Source: Chitinophagales bacterium (lineage in GTDB: Bacteria; Bacteroidota; Bacteroidia; Chitinophagales; Saprospiraceae). Taken from it: a stretch of DNA of 64,000 bases. Location: assembly GCA_013299105.1 (NCBI GenBank), contig JAAFJY010000010.1:62001-126000 (forward strand), written 5' to 3'. A model generated the notes under the pieces. The model had not been told where the DNA came from, made no database searches, and worked only from the letters and a program-made list of their open reading frames with translations. Made by a program: the position numbers and the translations under genes. Shown here piece by piece: positions 52,754 to 62,584 of this stretch (its first letter is position 1; every line of letters starts with the position of its first letter).

Positions 52754-54274
52754 TTATTTGTCCCACCAGACCTTGGTATCCAAATTATCAGCCCCTTGGC
52801 GGCCTACAGCAGCTTGCAAATTTGTCAGGTTCACTGCGATTTCAGCAATCGGATAAGGCATGCGATTGATAAAATTACCTGTGATCTGCTGCGATGGGAA
52901 TGGGTTTTTGCGCAAAACTGGGAAACCGGAACGGCGGAAATTGGCCCAAGCCTCAGGCCCGTTTAAGAAAGAGGCCAACCAATATTGGGTATTGATTTGC
53001 TCCAGAGCACGGGCGGGATCAAGGGCGTTGCGCCCCAGGAATTCGTCGATCGCCGCTGGGGCAATTGCAGAACCCGCATCGTAATCGGCCATTTGCTCCA
53101 AGTGAGCACGAATGCCTGCAGCGTAGAAAGTAGCCGCAGAGCCGGTGGTCCATCCCCTTTGCGCAGCTTCAGCCAACAACAATTGGGTCTGGGCATGGGT
53201 AATCAGGAAGGAAGGCGCAGTTTGTTTCACCATACGGGTACGGTCTACTTGTGAATAGTCGAAGAAACTGGCTAAGCCGGCTGCACGGGCAATGGGCGCA
53301 ATAGAAGCGTTGTCGTATCCAAACGGCATACCTACTTGCACGGCGGTATCACGTTTGGCATTGGCGGCAGTGTGGAAAGAACCTGCGGTTGCACCCACGT
53401 AACGTACAGCTATGGAGGCCAAGCGTGGGTCGCGATTGCGCTTGAGGTGGTTTACCAATACGTCGCTGATGTAAAAGTTGGCAGCCTCAGTAGCATTCAA
53501 CAAGTTTCCAATGGACGACTGGTAATTCGCGGTGTGGCGCACTGCTACGTTGTCGGCATTGGATTGCATGACCCCACCAGCTACGGCAGCTTGCACGATT
53601 TGCTGTGCACGGCTGGCATTTACTTCGCTGTAGCGCATACCCGCGCGCAACAGGAGGGAGTAAGCAAAACGTTTCCACTTGACAACGTCACCACCGAAAA
53701 GTACTTCGCTGCTTTCACGAGGCTTACTGGCATCCAAGGCTGCGGCCGCTTCGGTGAGTTCCTTGACGATATCAGTATAAATGCTTTCCTGTGTATCGTA
53801 TTTGGGCGAGGTTAGGCCATCAAAAAAGCCTTTTCCCGCCTCTGAATAAGGCACATCACCGTAGGCATCGGTCACCACCATAAAAGACATCGACTGCCAG
53901 ATGCGGGCCATGTGTAGCAAATTGGAGCGGGTAGGGTCGTTTTTCACGGCCTCTTTTACCGCTGCGGTATTGCGGATTACGTTGCGGTAATATTGTACCC
54001 ACACTGCTTCGGCATTGCCGTTGTTGAGCTGGTTGAAATTGGCACCAGTCAATACCCCAGAGTTAGGAGACAGGAATTGTTGCACAATCCCCATGTCATA
54101 AATCATGGTAGATGTATTGAGCGAAGAACTTACCACAGCGTTGTTGAACAAAAACACCGGGTTGACGGTAGTAGCGGCAATCGGGTTGGTATTCAACTCG
54201 TCAAAACCTTTGTCGCAACTGCTGATGCACAGCGCAGCGAACACCGCCAGACTATATGAAATGATTTTTTTCAT
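52754..54274 (-). CDS. SusD/RagB-family nutrient-binding lipoprotein
   Basis: Encodes 506 residues. The signal MKKIISYSLAVFAALCISSC has C20 as the lipidation site. The body is a SusD-like TPR protein: FDELNTNPIAATTVNPVFLF, then MARIWQSMSFMVVTDAYGDV, the diagnostic W-x-x-x-x-F-x-V/D-x-Y-G-D-V-P-Y-S-E motif, ILAEAAQRG-like ITHAQTQLLLAEAAQRGWTT, and EAWANFRRSGFPVL. It forms the extracellular lid of a TonB-dependent SusC transporter and captures oligosaccharides or peptides. It starts 22 bp after the SusC stop codon, in the same transcript. Confidence 0.95.
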   Translation of the reverse strand: MKKIISYSLAVFAALCISSCDKGFDELNTNPIAATTVNPVFLFNNAVVSSSLNTSTMIYDMGIVQQFLSPNSGVLTGANFNQLNNGNAEAVWVQYYRNVIRNTAAVKEAVKNDPTRSNLLHMARIWQSMSFMVVTDAYGDVPYSEAGKGFFDGLTSPKYDTQESIYTDIVKELTEAAAALDASKPRESSEVLFGGDVVKWKRFAYSLLLRAGMRYSEVNASRAQQIVQAAVAGGVMQSNADNVAVRHTANYQSSIGNLLNATEAANFYISDVLVNHLKRNRDPRLASIAVRYVGATAGSFHTAANAKRDTAVQVGMPFGYDNASIAPIARAAGLASFFDYSQVDRTRMVKQTAPSFLITHAQTQLLLAEAAQRGWTTGSAATFYAAGIRAHLEQMADYDAGSAIAPAAIDEFLGRNALDPARALEQINTQYWLASFLNGPEAWANFRRSGFPVLRKNPFPSQQITGNFINRMPYPIAEIAVNLTNLQAAVGRQGADNLDTKVWWDK

Positions 54275-54296
54275 GTTTTTTTAGATTGTGCAGTGT

Positions 54297-57200
54297 TTAG
54301 AACTTAGCGTTGAGGTTGAAACCGATGCTGCGGGTAGTAGGCACCCCTGTTGCTTCTAAACCATTGAGGTTGTCCGAAGCATAGCCCGATTGTTCAGGAT
54401 CGATGTTTTCAGTCCATTTTTTCAGGATAAACACATTATTGGCCACAAAACTCAAGCGCAAGCTTTTTACGAACAAGTTACTGGGTAAGTGCTTGGTGAA
54501 ATCGTATCCGGCAGTGATCTGACGCAATTTCCAGAAACCAGCATTGTAGAGAAACTGCTCGCCCAAGTCGCGGCTACGGGCTTGCTCATAGAACTGTTGA
54601 AGCGGTGCCGCGACGGTGTTTGTTTCTCCTTTTTGGTTTACCCCTTGGCCTACAACGGTATTGGTTTCGCGACCAGGCAAGGTAGCTTTGTGCAAACCAT
54701 GGCGGTAAGCATTGAAGTTGGTACCTGAAGACAAAACGTGGCCCAGTTTGAAGTCGATCAAAGCCGAAATGCTGAAACCCTTGTAAGTGAAAGCGTTGTT
54801 AAAACCGCCCACCCACTTGGGAATCGTGGTGCCAAAAGGCTGCAATGGATTGATCACTGGCAAGCCAGCTGCATCAAAAATCTGGCGGCCCTGTGCGTCA
54901 CGGGCGTAAGCATTGAGGTACAGTAAGCCCATGGGTTGACCAACTACCTGGCGAATTTGGCCCATACCAGCCCGCCAAATTGATTCACCTACGGAAATCT
55001 GCTCTGGGCGACCATTCTTGTCATAGTCACGGTCACCTACCCCATTGTCGTCAGTAAGGATTTTTTCAACCAAAGTGGTGTTGTAAGAACCGTTGAAGCT
55101 AAAGTCCCACTGGAAGTTTTTGGTCTTGATGGGCACCAGGCTGATCAACATTTCGATCCCCTGGTTGCGGCTACGACCACTGTTCAGGCGGGTGTTGGTA
55201 TAACCAGAAGCATCAGAAATCTGAGCAGCAACGATCTGGTCGGTGGTGATCTTGTTGTAGTAAGCCAAGTCGATGTTCACGCGGTTGTTGAACATGCGCA
55301 GGTCCAAGCCGACTTCTGCCTCAGAAACGCGCATGGGGCGCAAGTTGGCATTGGGCACAGTGCTGCCGCTGATGAAGCCCAGCGGTGCGCTTGCCGAACC
55401 ATTGGCAATTGGGAACAAGTTGGCGTTGATGCCGTAAAACAGGTTGTTGGCATAAGCACCTACGTCCAAGTCGCTACCCACTTCAGCGTATGCGGCACGG
55501 ATTTTACCAAAGTTCAACCACTTTGGTGTCTCCTTGAACAGCTCAGTAAAGATCAAACTGGTGGTCACCGATGGATACAGAATGCTGCGGTTGGCTGGTG
55601 ACAAAGTCGAGAACCAGTCATTGCGAGCAGTTACGTTGACGTACAAGAAATCGTTGTACGAAATTTCAGCTGCCCCGTACAAAGAGTTCACTTTGCGCTC
55701 GCCAAAGCCGTAGGTCGGGTCTTTCAAACGGGCATTCATCACAGTGTAAAGGTCGCGAACGGCAAATTCGTCGCCGCGTACACTGTTGTTTTCACCCCGT
55801 ACATACAATTGGTTGCCCCCGAATGTAACGTCCAAGCCAAATTTGCCGAATTTACGGTTGGCTCCCAGTAAAAAGTCGGCATTCACTTCGCGCTGGCGGC
55901 GGGCTTCCTGGATGAAGAAACCGTTGACAAAGCCAGGCTGGGCGGCTGCCAGTGAAGCCGAACCCGTGGGGAAGTTGTACTCCTGTTGGCGTGACCAATA
56001 ATCCTGTCCCACTCGCGCCTGGGCATACAACCAGTCAGTAAGGTTGTAACGCAGCGTGATGTTGCCAAAAATTCGGTCACGGTCGATGTGCTCGAACTTG
56101 CGAAGGAGGTTGAAGTATGGGTTCGTACGGTTGCGAAAACGGGAGTAAACGTATTCATCCCCCGCAGCATTCACTGCATTGGCCTCTAGTATGTCCATTG
56201 GCATGGAGTTGGCTAGCGTGTACATAGTAGTTGGGATGCTGTAATCCTGTTGGGCAAACTGTGGTGGGTTGTTGTTGACTTCCTTCGAGTAGTTGACGTT
56301 GCCACTTACCACCAGTTTTTTGGTCACATTTTGGGTGAAACCTAGGTTGATGGTTTTGCGATTGTAGCTATTGTTGGGTGTGATGCCCTTGTTATCCATG
56401 TTCGACAAAGAGAGGTTAAAGCCCCCTTTGTCGCTGTTGGAGGAAAGGGAAATAGTATTGGTAGCTGTTACACCGTCGCGGTAGAACTGGCCCAATTGTC
56501 CGCGCTGGGGCACGTAAGGCACATTGAGATTGCCGTACAAAGCGTGGGTCATTCCAGGCTGGAAGCGCTCGCCGAATGACCACACACCTGATTCAGGATT
56601 GATGGTGGTTGGTCTTCTGCCGCCTTCGCCCTGGCCATATTCGTACTGCCAATCGGTAAAGTCCAGCATCTGGTCTACGGTGTAGTTGCTGTTGTAATCA
56701 ACCCCAAGACCCTTGGAATTCCCTTTGGTCTTGGTGGTGATCATCACTACCCCGTCCTTTGCGCGTGAGCCGTAAAGTGCTGCTGCGGCTGCACCTTTCA
56801 GTACGGTCATGCTTTCGATGTCATCCGGGTTGATACTGCTCAATCCGTCGCCCCCGTCCGAGTTGTTGTTGCCCCGGTTTTGTACCGAACCATCGCCCGA
56901 TAAGTTGCCTTGCGCCAAAGCAAAGTTGGTGTTGTCAATAGGAACCCCGTTTACTACAATCAGTGGGGCATTGGTTCCATTGAATGAAGACTGCCCCCGA
57001 ATTCGGATTTTGGAAGTACCTGCTGGCCCAGAGCCCAAGGTGCTGATGTTAACACCAGCCATTTTACCTTGCAGGGCGTTCATGAAGTTCACTGTGCGGT
57101 TTACACTGATTTGATCTGCATTGGCAGTGGCGGTGGCGTAACCCAATTTCTTGGCATCTTTGCGGATACCGAGTGCTGTTACAACCAGTTCGTCCAAGGC

Positions 57201-57512
57201 TTCTGCATTTTCTGCCAGGCTGACATTGAGCAGCGTTTGGTTGCCTACTGCTACTTCTTGGGTTTCAAAACCGATGTAACTGAAGACCAATACCGCATCC
57301 GCCCCGGGTACTTGCAGCGAATAAGCGCCATCGGCATCGGTTTGGGTACCATTAGTAGTACCTTTTACTTGAATCGAAACCCCTACCAGGCCTGACTCGT
57401 CCTTAGCTGAACGGACTGTTCCGCTGACGGTTCGTTGCGCAAATGCAGCGAAGCTCAGCAGAAATGTTGCCATCAGGATTCCGACCTTTAGCAACTGTAC
57501 ATGTTGTTTCAT
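54297..57512 (-). CDS. SusC/RagA-family TonB-dependent outer-membrane transporter
   Basis: Encodes 1071 residues from MKQHVQLLKVGILMATF; the frame open to 57545 adds 11 unsupported residues. After the signal peptide come a carboxypeptidase-D-like domain (RTVSGTVRSAKDESGLVGVS to about residue 110), the TonB box region (DELVVTALGIRKDAKKLGYA), and the plug (LQGKMAGVNISTLGSGPAG, IRIRGQSSFNGTNAPLIVV, LKGAAAAALYGSRAKDGVVM). A 22-strand barrel follows, ending IGFNLNAKF with terminal phenylalanine. No STN domain is present, so it is not controlled by an adjacent anti-sigma factor. With SusD it imports a polymer fragment; no glycosidase or protease is adjacent to tell which. Confidence 0.96.
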   Translation of the reverse strand: MKQHVQLLKVGILMATFLLSFAAFAQRTVSGTVRSAKDESGLVGVSIQVKGTTNGTQTDADGAYSLQVPGADAVLVFSYIGFETQEVAVGNQTLLNVSLAENAEALDELVVTALGIRKDAKKLGYATATANADQISVNRTVNFMNALQGKMAGVNISTLGSGPAGTSKIRIRGQSSFNGTNAPLIVVNGVPIDNTNFALAQGNLSGDGSVQNRGNNNSDGGDGLSSINPDDIESMTVLKGAAAAALYGSRAKDGVVMITTKTKGNSKGLGVDYNSNYTVDQMLDFTDWQYEYGQGEGGRRPTTINPESGVWSFGERFQPGMTHALYGNLNVPYVPQRGQLGQFYRDGVTATNTISLSSNSDKGGFNLSLSNMDNKGITPNNSYNRKTINLGFTQNVTKKLVVSGNVNYSKEVNNNPPQFAQQDYSIPTTMYTLANSMPMDILEANAVNAAGDEYVYSRFRNRTNPYFNLLRKFEHIDRDRIFGNITLRYNLTDWLYAQARVGQDYWSRQQEYNFPTGSASLAAAQPGFVNGFFIQEARRQREVNADFLLGANRKFGKFGLDVTFGGNQLYVRGENNSVRGDEFAVRDLYTVMNARLKDPTYGFGERKVNSLYGAAEISYNDFLYVNVTARNDWFSTLSPANRSILYPSVTTSLIFTELFKETPKWLNFGKIRAAYAEVGSDLDVGAYANNLFYGINANLFPIANGSASAPLGFISGSTVPNANLRPMRVSEAEVGLDLRMFNNRVNIDLAYYNKITTDQIVAAQISDASGYTNTRLNSGRSRNQGIEMLISLVPIKTKNFQWDFSFNGSYNTTLVEKILTDDNGVGDRDYDKNGRPEQISVGESIWRAGMGQIRQVVGQPMGLLYLNAYARDAQGRQIFDAAGLPVINPLQPFGTTIPKWVGGFNNAFTYKGFSISALIDFKLGHVLSSGTNFNAYRHGLHKATLPGRETNTVVGQGVNQKGETNTVAAPLQQFYEQARSRDLGEQFLYNAGFWKLRQITAGYDFTKHLPSNLFVKSLRLSFVANNVFILKKWTENIDPEQSGYASDNLNGLEATGVPTTRSIGFNLNAKF

Positions 57513-57690
57513 AAGCTTGCGTGATTGTGATTTAAAATGTAACAATTTAATCCTTAATATTTTGATTGCGAAACGGATCAGTTTACATCAAAATGCGGGA
57601 TTAAATAGTTAGGTATAGGGATCGATTTGGATTGAACGTATTTTCAAAAGTGGGTTTGGGAAAAGAATCATAGAAATACTAAGTACTGTA

Positions 57691-57698
57691 CAAATGTA
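57691..57698 (-). promoter_or_regulatory. candidate promoter of the SusC/SusD unit
   Basis: On the minus strand it reads TACATTTG, a TAnnTTTG match, about 180 nt upstream of the susC-like start. No clear -33 element. Confidence 0.4.
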
Positions 57699-58475
57699 AA
57701 AATAAATAGTAGCCGATAAAGCGGAAAGCCATAAATAATTTCATAATCCACCTTTTGTTCAGAATAATCCACCTTTTTTGATGAACTGTGCCAGTGTAAC
57801 GAGTGGTATTTTTTTGTCTAAACCACATTTTTTGTCTAAACCAGAATTCGCAGAATTACATAATTACTTGCGTGAGGTTGACCAAACCAGAATTTTGAAG
57901 AATTGGAGAATTGGCCTGCGTTGCGGTCTATAGCTGCGAATTGGCATATTTCATTTGTGGCTTATTAGACTTTATGTACATTAGATTTTTGAGTCAGAAC
58001 ATACGCAGTTTTTAGAAAATTACCCTTTGTTTACATTTTGACCTTTTGATACGGCCCCCAGAAATTATTAAGCTTTTTAATTTCGTTCCCAAGGCTCTGG
58101 TGGTCCTGGAACGAAATAACCGTATCTATTTTTAGTAGCACGCCCAGACCGTGAAAACGGTCCAATTCTATTTCTATAATTCTTGTAAATTCTTGCGTGG
58201 TCAACGTCAAGCGAGGTAATTCTGTAATCCTGCGAATTCTGGTTTATACAAAGAAGTCGTGTTGGTAATGACTGTCTATTTCGTTCGCGCACCACGAGGG
58301 TTTAAATGTGTATTAGCATCTGATCCAAAAAAGTATGTCGCTAAAGCAACACTTTTTCACTTTGAGTTGAAAAAAAACGCGTCACTGTCCGCACTTCAAC
58401 ATTTTACCTGTTTACTCCAAGCAACACAAAACCAATGACTTATAATTGTGCGTTAGGAAGTGAAAACTGGCAGCA

Positions 58476-58916
58476 ATGCAAAGATTTTGTTTCTACTGCT
58501 CCTGATGCAGCGTTAGGCCTAGGGTTTAAGCGCCCAAAACCTCAAATTGAATGTGGACAAAGACAAAATAGCCATTCAAGGCTACGATCCGGTGGCTTTT
58601 TTACCGACCAAAAGCGGTAAAAGGTCAGGAAGCATTTAAGCAGACCTATGAGGGAGCAATTTATCATTTCGCCAGCAAAGAACACTTGAGCCTTTTTATC
58701 AAGAGCCCTGAGAAATACCTGCCTGCATAGGTCGGTTACTGTGCTTTTGGTCTGGCAAAAGGTTACACTACCCCCATCAAACCCAATGCATGGTCGATTG
58801 TAGACGGTAAATTATGCCTGAACTACAATCTGGATGTGCGCAAAACCTGGAATAAAGACCAAGCAAACTACATCAATAAAGCGGACTTGTATTGGTCAAC
58901 TGTAGGCAAAAATTGA
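58476..58916 (+). pseudogene. YHS-domain protein, inactivated
   Basis: Read across frames, the product is recognisable: GLSAQNLKLNVDKDKIAIQ, GYDPVAFLPTKSG, then (shifted) QEAFKQTYEGAIYHFASKE, HLSLFIKSPEKYLPA, stop, GYCAFGLAKGYTTPIK, and VDGKLCLNYNLDVRKTW to TVGKN. Lesions are an early break in the signal peptide (stop codon at 58520), a frameshift near 58620, and a TAG at 58728-58730 where the family has Tyr. Homologues are secreted, copper- or metal-linked YHS proteins. At least three lesions make this a dead gene, not a sequencing slip. Confidence 0.85.
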
Positions 58917-59103
58917 CCTTTTAGGGCCGGAATGAGAACCCTCTAAGTAGTTACCCAATACCAAGCGACGATGAGATAACTACGCAGGCTAACAAGAGGA
59001 GAAACTTGAATTAGTCGGGGTTTAAAACAAATCACTACGGTTAGAAAAAATAAAAACAGGCAAGCCGAAAACTGTATCAAAGAGTAGGCAAAAATTTAAC
59101 AAA

Positions 59104-60024
59104 ATGTTCAACAAAATTGCAATTTTTGGATTAAGCATGATGTTTATTGGTTTATTGTCAGTGTCTTGTGACAAAGATAATGACGCAACAAGTGCTAAAG
59201 GAAAAGATATTAACACCGCAACAAAAGTGAGTGTTGATAGATTTAGTGTTACCGCAGGAAAATTGATGGTAAGAACGGCTACTAATGGTTTGCCAGTAGC
59301 CAATGCACCCATCAATTTTGATAACCAGCCTTTTATTACAACAGGATTGGACAGAACAGGAGCAGTAGTAAAATACTATAATTTTGATGTACAATCGACC
59401 GCGCCGGAAGATATTTATGTGTTTTTCAAAGAAGATGGAACACAGCTTTCAGAGCAAAACAACATTATACCTACCATACCTGGAGAAGTAGGATACAATG
59501 ATTTTTGGTTAGTAAACAAAGTAACGGTTCCCAAAAATTACGTTCCAAATAGCCTTACCAGCGAAAATGAGGTTTTATCTTCTGGTTATAAGATAACTAA
59601 AACCAACTCAATCGTAAACTGTCCTGTTGTTCCATTTGGTTCAACTGCTGCAAGAAGCGCTAAAGCAAGTATTGCAAGTGCTTTAACTATTGGATGGTAC
59701 AAAGGGCAAGCAGTAGCCTATTTCAACTTTGCCGAAAAAGAGTTAACCACTACATCCGCAAATCAAGTACCAACCTCTCCAATATATGTTATGTTTAATG
59801 ACAATGCAGTGGGACCCGCATCTGGCTTTAGAACAGAAACAGCAAATCCAAGTCAAACACATAATGTTTTAGCAACGATACCAAGTGATGCATCTTATAG
59901 CCCATTGTGGAATGTACTTGTATTGGATAACAAGAATTTTAATGCAGTTACAAATTTAGCCACTGCAACAAGCATTGCAGCTTCCGCAGCAGGCGCAACA
60001 GTCAATTGTCCTATTGTCAAGTAA
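59104..60024 (+). CDS. hypothetical lipoprotein, AT-rich and probably acquired
   Basis: Encodes 306 residues. The signal IAIFGLSMMFIGLLSVSC ends in a lipobox. The mature protein is Ser/Thr/Asn-rich with two related halves: VSVDRFSVTAGKLMVRTATN and YVPNSLTSENEVLSSG in the first, and ASALTIGWYKGQAVAYFNFA and TSPIYVMFNDNAVGPAS in the second; each half ends in a VNCP motif (SIVNCPVV, TVNCPIVK). No family is recognised. Base composition and codon choice (AAA, AAT, ATA, GCA) are clearly more AT-rich than its neighbours, which suggests horizontal transfer. It sits next to a pseudogene in a repeat-rich gap. Confidence 0.75.
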   Translation: MFNKIAIFGLSMMFIGLLSVSCDKDNDATSAKGKDINTATKVSVDRFSVTAGKLMVRTATNGLPVANAPINFDNQPFITTGLDRTGAVVKYYNFDVQSTAPEDIYVFFKEDGTQLSEQNNIIPTIPGEVGYNDFWLVNKVTVPKNYVPNSLTSENEVLSSGYKITKTNSIVNCPVVPFGSTAARSAKASIASALTIGWYKGQAVAYFNFAEKELTTTSANQVPTSPIYVMFNDNAVGPASGFRTETANPSQTHNVLATIPSDASYSPLWNVLVLDNKNFNAVTNLATATSIAASAAGATVNCPIVK

Positions 60025-60483
60025 CATCTGAACTGCCTTCAAAGCAGATTGATAATTGAGTTAAAACAAGTTGAATAAATTTGCTTTTGAGGTTTGTTTA
60101 AGAGTAAGTTCTCAATCCGATTCTCACCACTGGTCTGGCGACAATGGCAAGTACCCGTAAGCACTTTGCAAACGTGCGTAAGCCCGGAGTCGATCTGGAG
60201 ACCTGACACTAGTGGTCCAAATTGTAAATCTGCCCCAAGTTCCACGGGCTATTTGTCTCCGTAGCTGCGTTGTTCGTCGGTCAAATAGTCCACTATTTTC
60301 CCTCCTCTCGCCTTGCTACGAAGCCAAATAGCCTGCCTGGAACTTAGGGGGTATTTTTAATTCGTACCACCAGCAGAACGCTGATCGGAGGCTGGTCCAC
60401 GGTCTCCGACTGGAACCATCTTCTACGCGTTTATAATGCGGGTACTGGTATTTATCGGATGGAGAGCTTACTCCCCAACATAT
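60025..60483. repeat. intergenic hairpin-rich repeats
   Basis: 459 bp with no gene. A TTTGAGC-family remnant is at 60055-60100. AAGTTCTCAAT and hairpins such as GCACTTTGCAAACGTGC at about 60150 resemble 45045-45290. At 60236-60346 AAGTTCCACGGGCTATTTG and CAAATAGCCTGCCTGGAACTT form inverted arms about 70 bp apart. GGTCTCCGACTGGAACC near 60400 continues the series. Confidence 0.55.
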
Positions 60484-61998
60484 TTACTCCCCTAAAATAG
60501 CGTTCCTCAACGCAGTTCTAAACCTGACTACCCGCATCATCCTATCAATTTTTTCTCGCCAGCGATCGTAGAGCACAAAATCGGCGTTCCAACCGTGCTG
60601 CAAGTTGGTATACACCCCTACATCGCACAGGTAACTCAGTTTGTGCAAAATTCCAGTATAGTGGTCGGCCCCGTAAGACCAATTACTTTTGCCGCTCAAA
60701 TATTCCCGAAAGCCTCGGATGATCAGCATACAAAGCTCTTGGTTCCAGCTTTGCGTGCTTTCGCGCAGCAGAAAAGTCACAAACTGGCCATCTTCCAAGG
60801 GACCTGAGCGTTTTTCCAAGTAATTCTTGAGCAAACGGTTGAAACTTGCTTGTGGTAAGGCCTGGATCAGGTTTTTGCCCAATTTCCCCGCCCAACCGCT
60901 GGCATTTTCGTTTTGCAACCAGTGGGCTACAATGGCTTCCAACTGGGTTTCATCCTGGTGTTGCAAAGCGGCCTCGCACAAGGCGCTGAACCAACCATCG
61001 CCAGGGGCTTGGGTAAAAAAGACCTTGCACAAGGTCAATGCCTCCAGCTCAAATTTTTCGCGTAAAAATGCAGGTGACACCCTGCGAATCAGTTGCTCCA
61101 CCCAAGTACTGCGTTGTTGTTGAGTAAACGGACCCTTGCCGCCTGATTCGATGCCATATTGTTTCCATTTTTCAGGCAATTCTAGGGGCAATTTTACCTG
61201 CAAACGGCCTTTTTCAAGGGAAAGACAAGTCAATAAAAACGACTGATAATTCGTGCTCAATTGACTTTGAGGCAAAACGCTCAATAGTTCAGCGGCGGCC
61301 TGTCGGGTTTCTCGGCGTTTTTCCTGCAAACAGCTTTCCAGGAATGGCTCATCCGTTTTGCTCAAACCAATCTCCAGGCACAACAGCAAAGGAGCCCGCC
61401 ATTCCAGGGCTTCGCTTTCCCAGGATTGGGCCAAAAGGCTCAAAGCGTGTTCAGGATTTGCTTTTCGGAGGTGCTGGAGCAGTAAAAAGCGTTGCGTTCC
61501 GGTGGCCAAGTCCCAATCCAACTCTTCCAGGTGGCTGGTATCCAATTTTTTCCAAGCTGGATTTTGAGCGATCAGCCAGTGACCCAAGTTACCGATGCGG
61601 GGCAGGAGCTGTTCTCGAAATTTCTCTTGCTCAACACAACGCTGGATCAAGGCCGGGAGGCTTTGTGGGGGGAATTGTTGATCACTTTCTTCCAATAAGT
61701 CCAGGGCTTCGGGCAAAGCGTCCGCATAATCGCCTTCCAGTACTTGTAGCAGCAAACGGGCCGCTCGGGGGCTGCAATTCTTTTGGCTTTGGGGTGGATT
61801 CACTTTGGCCTGAGCCTCCCAAATTGGTAGCACAAATCCCGCTCGTTTGCTTTGTCGCTCCAGTACCAAGACCTGCGCCAATTGTACGTCAGGCGCTTGG
61901 TCGGCAGGGATGCCCCATTGCGCAAGCAGCGCTGGGGGCAAGGCAGCACGGTCGGTTCCTAAAATGGCCAAAGAACTGAGGGCTGAGGAGCCTGGCAT
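60484..61998 (-). CDS. DUF5691-domain protein
   Basis: Encodes 504 residues, mostly helical with HEAT-like spacing. The family signature G-x-x-G-x-W-L-x-x-x-N-P-x-W is visible in LLPRIGNLGHWLIAQNPAW, preceded by the long linker RAARLLLQVLEGDYADALPE. DUF5691 proteins usually sit beside a SWIM zinc-finger protein, a MoxR-type AAA+ ATPase and a VWA protein. None of these is within 1.9 kb to either side here, so it is an orphan in this window. Function is unknown; a chaperone-related role is only inferred from partners in other genomes. Confidence 0.8.
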   Translation of the reverse strand: MPGSSALSSLAILGTDRAALPPALLAQWGIPADQAPDVQLAQVLVLERQSKRAGFVLPIWEAQAKVNPPQSQKNCSPRAARLLLQVLEGDYADALPEALDLLEESDQQFPPQSLPALIQRCVEQEKFREQLLPRIGNLGHWLIAQNPAWKKLDTSHLEELDWDLATGTQRFLLLQHLRKANPEHALSLLAQSWESEALEWRAPLLLCLEIGLSKTDEPFLESCLQEKRRETRQAAAELLSVLPQSQLSTNYQSFLLTCLSLEKGRLQVKLPLELPEKWKQYGIESGGKGPFTQQQRSTWVEQLIRRVSPAFLREKFELEALTLCKVFFTQAPGDGWFSALCEAALQHQDETQLEAIVAHWLQNENASGWAGKLGKNLIQALPQASFNRLLKNYLEKRSGPLEDGQFVTFLLRESTQSWNQELCMLIIRGFREYLSGKSNWSYGADHYTGILHKLSYLCDVGVYTNLQHGWNADFVLYDRWREKIDRMMRVVRFRTALRNAILGE

Positions 61999-62039
61999 GG
62001 TTGTGAATTTTGGGCAAGGTAAGCAGAGGGATGGATTTT

Positions 62040-62112
62040 TTAATGGTTAGTTGTTAGTTGTTAATGGTTAGTTGTTAATGGTTAGTTGTTAATGGTTAGT
62101 TGTTAATGGTTA
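62040..62112 (+). repeat. tandem TTAATGGTTAGTTG repeat
   Basis: The 14-bp word TTAATGGTTAGTTG is repeated about five times with minor slippage. Single or double units of the same word (or its complement) also occur at 13110-13145 and 28816-28835. Confidence 0.85.
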
Positions 62113-62216
62113 GTTGGGTCGCGATGGAAGATCAGCAATTTTCGCTTTGGGTGTAATCCATTGATTTTGTGTTTATTAAACCTGATGTTTTTGATTTTCG
62201 TCTCAAAATAGAAAGA

Positions 62217-62390
62217 GCGCCGCTCGTACAAGTTTCCGAACTTGTACGGCTATGTTTGCGTCTCTGACGCATGAAGGAGACTTGGCGACTTCTATGCAAT
62301 GTTTTGATAGTCAATTTTTTATTAAATTTTTTTTTAAACGTCAGAGACGTGTAAATAATGGTGCAAGTCTGGATGCTTTTACCACCGCAC
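62217..62390. repeat. GTACAAGTCT inverted-repeat element, copy 2
   Basis: Same order as 37721-37890. The left palindrome reads GTACAAGTTTCCGAACTTGT; relative to copy 1 a C-G pair has become T-A, preserving the stem. The right palindrome has decayed. Confidence 0.65.
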
Positions 62391-62543
62391 TGCTCTATTT
62401 TCAATTTGGCACAGCCTCTTTGAGATATCAGCACTTGCTTTTAGTTTTAAAAAGCTGTGTTTTTTACTGTTCAAATTTTTGCCCTATCTTCACAAAGCTT
62501 TATTTGTCAGCAAAATATGATCTAAAGCGGGAATTACTGCCAG

Positions 62544-62584
62544 AAAAAAAGCTGAAGCAAGACATCCCTGCTCCAGCTTTTTTA
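62544..62584 (-). terminator. intrinsic terminator
   Basis: AAAAAAAGCTGAAGCA (62544-62559) pairs with TGCTCCAGCTTTTTT (62569-62583), with one mismatch. On the minus strand the stem is followed by a T-run. It ends the cytochrome c gene. Confidence 0.8.

Larger units (their letters stand above)
57513..59103. other. intergenic region with a YHS pseudogene and decayed repeats
   Basis: 1.59 kb without an intact gene. It holds the SusC promoter (57691), a repeated TTTTTGTCTAAACCA word near 57810-57845 (also near 51745), a GGAACGAAAT hairpin at 58079-58120, and a broken YHS gene at 58476-58916. Composition shifts toward AT to the right. Confidence 0.65.

Noticed and set aside
58435-58620. 61-codon frame overlapping the YHS pseudogene
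   Set aside because: It is out of frame with the recognisable YHS sequence and has no protein-like features.
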